Source of the DNA: Paraburkholderia oxyphila NBRC 105797
GTDB lineage: Bacteria > Pseudomonadota > Gammaproteobacteria > Burkholderiales > Burkholderiaceae
Length of the DNA: 36,778 bases
Assembly (NCBI RefSeq): GCF_000685075.1
Contig: NZ_BAYD01000099.1
Location: 1 to 36,778, forward strand
Direction: 5' to 3'
The notes under the pieces were generated by a model. It was not told the origin of the DNA, made no database searches, and saw only the letters and a program-made list of their open reading frames with translations. The position numbers were made by a program, and so were the translations under genes. Below, piece by piece: positions 34,333 to 36,778 of the stretch (its first letter is position 1; every line of letters starts with the position of its first letter).

Positions 34333-35318
34333 GACTTGCTCCTCGAGCGCGAAGTTTCGCGGGGGGATGGGTTCGAAGGCGCCGCTGCCGGGAGGCTCGC
34401 GGCCGCCGACACGGCGGACTCCGGCGTCAGCCAGGGCAGCACCGACTCGGTGATGGTGGCCGCGGCCTCGACCGAATGTTTCGCGCGCAAGGCCACGGCG
34501 TCGCACAGCGCCTCGATCACGGCCAGCACCGCGGCCTCCGAGTTCGCGGCGAGCCGGCGCTCCGCGCGCACCAGCAGCGTCAGATCGGCGAAGCGCGCGA
34601 GCGGCGAATCGCTGCTGTCGGTGAGCGCGAGGACGCGCACGCCGAGATGCGCGGCGCGGCGCGAAAGCTTGATGGTGTCGTCGACGTAACGGGGAAAGGC
34701 GATGCCGATCAGGAGGTCGTCGCTGCCGGCGCCGAAGAGCCGGCGCGCGGCGTGCGTCGGGCCGCCGATGGTGGACAGCGTCTGCACGTTGTCGAGGTAG
34801 GGCAAGAGCGCGAGCTCCATGAGCCCCGCCAGAAACGCACTCGTGCCGGAGCCCACGATAAAGACACGCCGTGCCTTCATGATCGCGTCGACAGCGGCCG
34901 CCGCCGCCGCACTGTCGATCGACTGGCGCGACGCACGGAGGTTGACTTCAGCTTGCTCCAGCGAGGCGCCGAACAGCTCGGCGCCGCTCGTAGGCGACTC
35001 CTGCGCGGTGCGCAGGCGCTCGACCGGCGCGAGCGTGGCCTCGAAGCCGCGCACGAGCGCCTCGCGAAACGCGGGATAGCCGTCGAAGCCCAGCGCGCGC
35101 GCGAAGCGGTTGGCCGTGGCCACCGACGCGCCCACGGCGTGCGCGAGCTCGTCGATGCGCATGGTCGCCGACTGGAACAGATTGGCGAGCACATACTCGG
35201 CCATGCGCCGATGGCCGGGGGTGAGGTCCGGCATCGCCGCGTTCAGGCGCGCGACGATCTCGGCATCGGGTGAATCGGACGTCTCGGACGTCAGCGGATG
35301 GGGTGACCGTGCGGCCAT
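34329..35318 (-). CDS. RpiR/MurR-family regulator with SIS domain
   Basis: Predicted product is 329 residues. An N-terminal RpiR helix-turn-helix (about 25-100; MRIDELAHAVGASVATANRF then ARALGFDGYPAFRE) is followed by a SIS sugar-phosphate-binding domain (about 140-270; RRVFIVGSGTSAFLAG, LIGIAFPRYVDDTIKLSRRA). The Ala/Ser/Pro/Arg-rich tail after 300 looks disordered. The ATGA overlap with iaaA places it first in the iaaA-gsi-peptidase unit, which it probably controls. A dyad with TGTAA/TTACA half-sites lies 29-49 bases upstream. The ligand is unknown: a sugar phosphate, or possibly an amino-sugar from peptidoglycan peptides. Confidence 0.92.
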   Translation of the reverse strand: MAARSPHPLTSETSDSPDAEIVARLNAAMPDLTPGHRRMAEYVLANLFQSATMRIDELAHAVGASVATANRFARALGFDGYPAFREALVRGFEATLAPVERLRTAQESPTSGAELFGASLEQAEVNLRASRQSIDSAAAAAAVDAIMKARRVFIVGSGTSAFLAGLMELALLPYLDNVQTLSTIGGPTHAARRLFGAGSDDLLIGIAFPRYVDDTIKLSRRAAHLGVRVLALTDSSDSPLARFADLTLLVRAERRLAANSEAAVLAVIEALCDAVALRAKHSVEAAATITESVLPWLTPESAVSAAASLPAAAPSNPSPRETSRSRSKS

Positions 35319-35340
35319 GGGGAACCTGGGCGTGTCAGCG

Positions 35341-35367
35341 TTGCGATGTAAATATAATTACACGCAA
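35341..35367. promoter_or_regulatory. Candidate RpiR operator
   Basis: TTGCG (35341-35345) with CGCAA (35363-35367) enclose TGTAA (35347-35351) with TTACA (35358-35362). The inner pair is like the TGTAAT/ATTACA half-sites known for the RpiR-family regulator HexR. It overlaps the AT-rich promoter core of the regulator gene, which fits autorepression. A second palindrome, TGAAAA-TTCG-TTTTCA, lies at 35377-35392. Confidence 0.6.
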
Positions 35368-35427
35368 ACCCTCATCTGAAAATTCGTTTTCATTGAGACA
35401 AGGGTTTATCCCAGGTAGGCCATTCGT

Positions 35428-35464
35428 AAAAAACGCCCGGGTTCCTCGTCGGAACACCGGGCGT
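35428..35464 (-). terminator. Intrinsic terminator of the tartrate/D-malate dehydrogenase gene
   Basis: On the minus strand a 13-pair stem with one bulged T (35464-35451 with 35445-35433) and a 5-base loop is followed by a run of six T (35433-35428). It lies about 76 bases after the stop at 35540 and is the strongest intrinsic terminator in the window. It insulates the RpiR promoter downstream. Confidence 0.9.
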
Positions 35465-35539
35465 CTGGACATCTTCAAAGCACCTTCAAAAGCGCGCGTC
35501 GAGCGCGCTCAATTCAGGCTCAAAGCGGGTTGCAGCGGC

Positions 35540-36619
35540 TCACAGCGCGGCGGCCACGGCCTTGCCCACGTCGGCCGTCTTTGCTGCGCCGCCCATGTCC
35601 GGCGTGCGCGGGCCTTCCACGAGCACCTTCTCGATCGCCTGCATGATGGCGTCGTGGGCGGCCTTGAACTGCGCGTCGCCGTTGCCGAGGAAGTCGAGCA
35701 TCATCGCGCCCGACCAGATCATCGCGATCGGGTTGGCGATTTCCTTGCCGAAGATGTCGGGCGCCGAGCCGTGCACCGGCTCGAACAGCGACGGGAACTT
35801 GCGCTCCGGGTTCAGGTTCGCCGACGCCGCGAGGCCGATCGTGCCCGTGCAGGCGGGGCCGAGGTCGGAAAGGATGTCGCCGAACAGGTTCGACGCCACT
35901 ACCACGTCGAAGCGGTCCGGCTGCAGCACGAAGCGCGCGCAGAGGATGTCGATGTGCTGCTTGTCCCACTTCACGTCCGGGTAGGCTTCGCCCATCGCGG
36001 CCACGCGCTCGTCCCAGTACGGCATGCTGATCGAGATGCCGTTGGACTTCGTAGCGGCCGTGAGCTTCTTGCGGCCGCGCTGGTTCGCGAGCTCGAACGC
36101 GTATTTCAGGATGCGGTCCACGCCTTGGCGCGTGAACACCGACTCCTGCAGCACGAATTCGCGGTCCGTGCCCTCGAACATCTTGCCGCCCACCGAGCTG
36201 TACTCGCCCTCGGTGTTCTCGCGCACCACGAAGAAGTCGATGTCGCCGGGCTTGCGGTTGGCGAGCGGGCACGGCACGCCGGGCAGCAGGCGCACCGGGC
36301 GCAGGTTCACGTACTGGTCGAATTCGCGGCGGAACTTGAGGAGCGAGCCCCACAGCGAGATGTGATCGGGCACCTTGTCGGGCCAGCCCACGGCGCCGAA
36401 GTAAATGGCGTCGAAGCCCTTGAGGGTGGCGAACCAGTCGTCGGGCATCATCTTGCCGTGCTCGAGGTAGTAGTCGCAGCTCGCCCAGTCGAAGTGCGTG
36501 AATTCGATCTTCAGGCCGAACTTTTCGGCCGCCGCCTCCACCACGCGCACGCCCTCGGGCATCACTTCCAGGCCGATGCCGTCGCCGGGAATCGCCGCGA
36601 TCTTGAAGGTCTTGCTCAT
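35540..36619 (-). CDS. ttuC: Tartrate dehydrogenase/decarboxylase or D-malate dehydrogenase
   Basis: A 359-residue member of the isocitrate/isopropylmalate dehydrogenase superfamily, TtuC/DmlA branch. It shows KIAAIPGDGIGLEVMPEG, RENTEGEYSSVGG, the metal site region NLFGDILSDLGPACTG and EPVHGSAPDIFGK. It oxidises and decarboxylates D-malate to pyruvate, or acts on tartrate, using NAD+ and Mn2+ in the cytoplasm. The ATG at 36619 follows GGAGAACGAG and the family starts there. It is monocistronic, with its own terminator and an upstream palindrome. It may finish the carnitine route from 19613-23468; E. coli dmlA is next to the cntAB homologues. Confidence 0.93.
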   Translation of the reverse strand: MSKTFKIAAIPGDGIGLEVMPEGVRVVEAAAEKFGLKIEFTHFDWASCDYYLEHGKMMPDDWFATLKGFDAIYFGAVGWPDKVPDHISLWGSLLKFRREFDQYVNLRPVRLLPGVPCPLANRKPGDIDFFVVRENTEGEYSSVGGKMFEGTDREFVLQESVFTRQGVDRILKYAFELANQRGRKKLTAATKSNGISISMPYWDERVAAMGEAYPDVKWDKQHIDILCARFVLQPDRFDVVVASNLFGDILSDLGPACTGTIGLAASANLNPERKFPSLFEPVHGSAPDIFGKEIANPIAMIWSGAMMLDFLGNGDAQFKAAHDAIMQAIEKVLVEGPRTPDMGGAAKTADVGKAVAAAL

Positions 36620-36701
36620 GTCTCGTTCTCCGTTGCCTGGCACGCCTGGATTGACGCGCTCTCCGTGACTGCAAGGATGCCTCAAAGGACGCCGGAGATA
36701 A

Positions 36702-36750
36702 GCCCCCGAGGCGTGGAGACATTGAACACGAATCGTGAATAATCGGGGGC
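36702..36750. promoter_or_regulatory. Nested palindromes upstream of ttuC
   Basis: CACGA-A-TCGTG (36727-36737) is flanked symmetrically by ATT (36721-36723) and AAT (36741-36743), giving a 23-base operator-like palindrome. Outside it, GCCCCCGA (36702-36709) and TCGGGGGC (36743-36750) form a perfect 8-base inverted repeat. The site lies 80-130 bases before the ttuC ATG, fitting a LysR-type activator such as DmlR/TtuA, whose gene is not in the window. Confidence 0.55.
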
Positions 36751-36765
36751 GGGCCGGTTTTTTCA

Positions 36766-36778
36766 ATGTTGGCCTTAA
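36766..36778. repeat. Right copy of a 13-base inverted repeat
   Basis: ATGTTGGCCTTAA, the exact reverse complement of bases 28-40, closes the window. It lies upstream of ttuC. Whether it continues past the window cannot be seen. Confidence 0.6.

Overview
The window looks like a piece of a high-GC beta-proteobacterial chromosome or megaplasmid, most likely Burkholderiaceae (Paraburkholderia, Caballeronia or Burkholderia type). The reasons are the strong G/C preference at third codon positions, a Burkholderia-type trimeric porin, an iaaA-gsiABCD block, and many solitary LysR, AraC, LuxR and RpiR regulators in small catabolic clusters. I see no rRNA, tRNA, transposase, phage gene, CRISPR array or replication origin. 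The window holds accessory metabolism, transport and resistance.

Layout. (1) 107-3485, minus strand: a tight four-gene unit encoding a universal-stress/hemerythrin-like protein with two expanded tandem repeats, an MFS transporter, a DsbA-family oxidoreductase and a small Rieske ferredoxin. (2) 3821-6607, plus: a large MalT-like ATPase/LuxR regulator divergent from (1), followed by a DUF1801 protein and a POT-family peptide symporter. (3) 9791-12097, plus: an arsenic operon arsR-arsC-acr3 ending in an arsH gene that has lost its whole catalytic core in frame. (4) 12280-14313, plus: an AraC/GyrI-like regulator and a membrane-anchored alpha/beta hydrolase whose 3' end overlaps the next, convergent gene. 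(5) 14222-24803: a quaternary-amine catabolic region. On the minus strand lie an NCS1-type permease, a porin, a LysR regulator and a GbcA-type Rieske oxygenase. On the plus strand lie cntA, a semialdehyde dehydrogenase, cntB and a PAS/XRE regulator. A 398-base divergent control region rich in dyads separates the two arms. (6) 24893-26387, minus: a small winged-helix-like protein and a lower-GC orphan glycosyltransferase-9-like gene, probably acquired. (7) 26666-35318, minus: an RpiR regulator, isoaspartyl peptidase, the glutathione/peptide ABC importer gsiABCD and a DmpA-type aminopeptidase in one unit. (8) 35540-36619, minus: a tartrate/D-malate dehydrogenase with its own intrinsic terminator and an upstream palindromic operator.

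How the parts may work together. CntAB should split L-carnitine into trimethylamine and malic semialdehyde, and the dehydrogenase between them would oxidise the semialdehyde to malate. The stereochemistry predicts D-malate, which the TtuC/DmlA-type enzyme at 35540 could decarboxylate to pyruvate; E. coli keeps dmlA next to the cntAB homologues yeaWX. The GbcA-type oxygenase has no reductase of its own here and may share CntB. The gsi block plus two peptidases (IaaA and DmpA) and the POT symporter form a separate peptide-scavenging theme.

The most notable items are the core-deleted arsH, the repeat-expanded stress protein with a degenerate hemerythrin site, the two-oxygenase/one-reductase amine region with an unusual permease, and several strong undescribed dyads (19462-19495, 20828-20861, 25327-25360, 35341-35367, 36721-36743). 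No wholly new system is evident; all functions here are read from recalled family resemblance, not from a database search.
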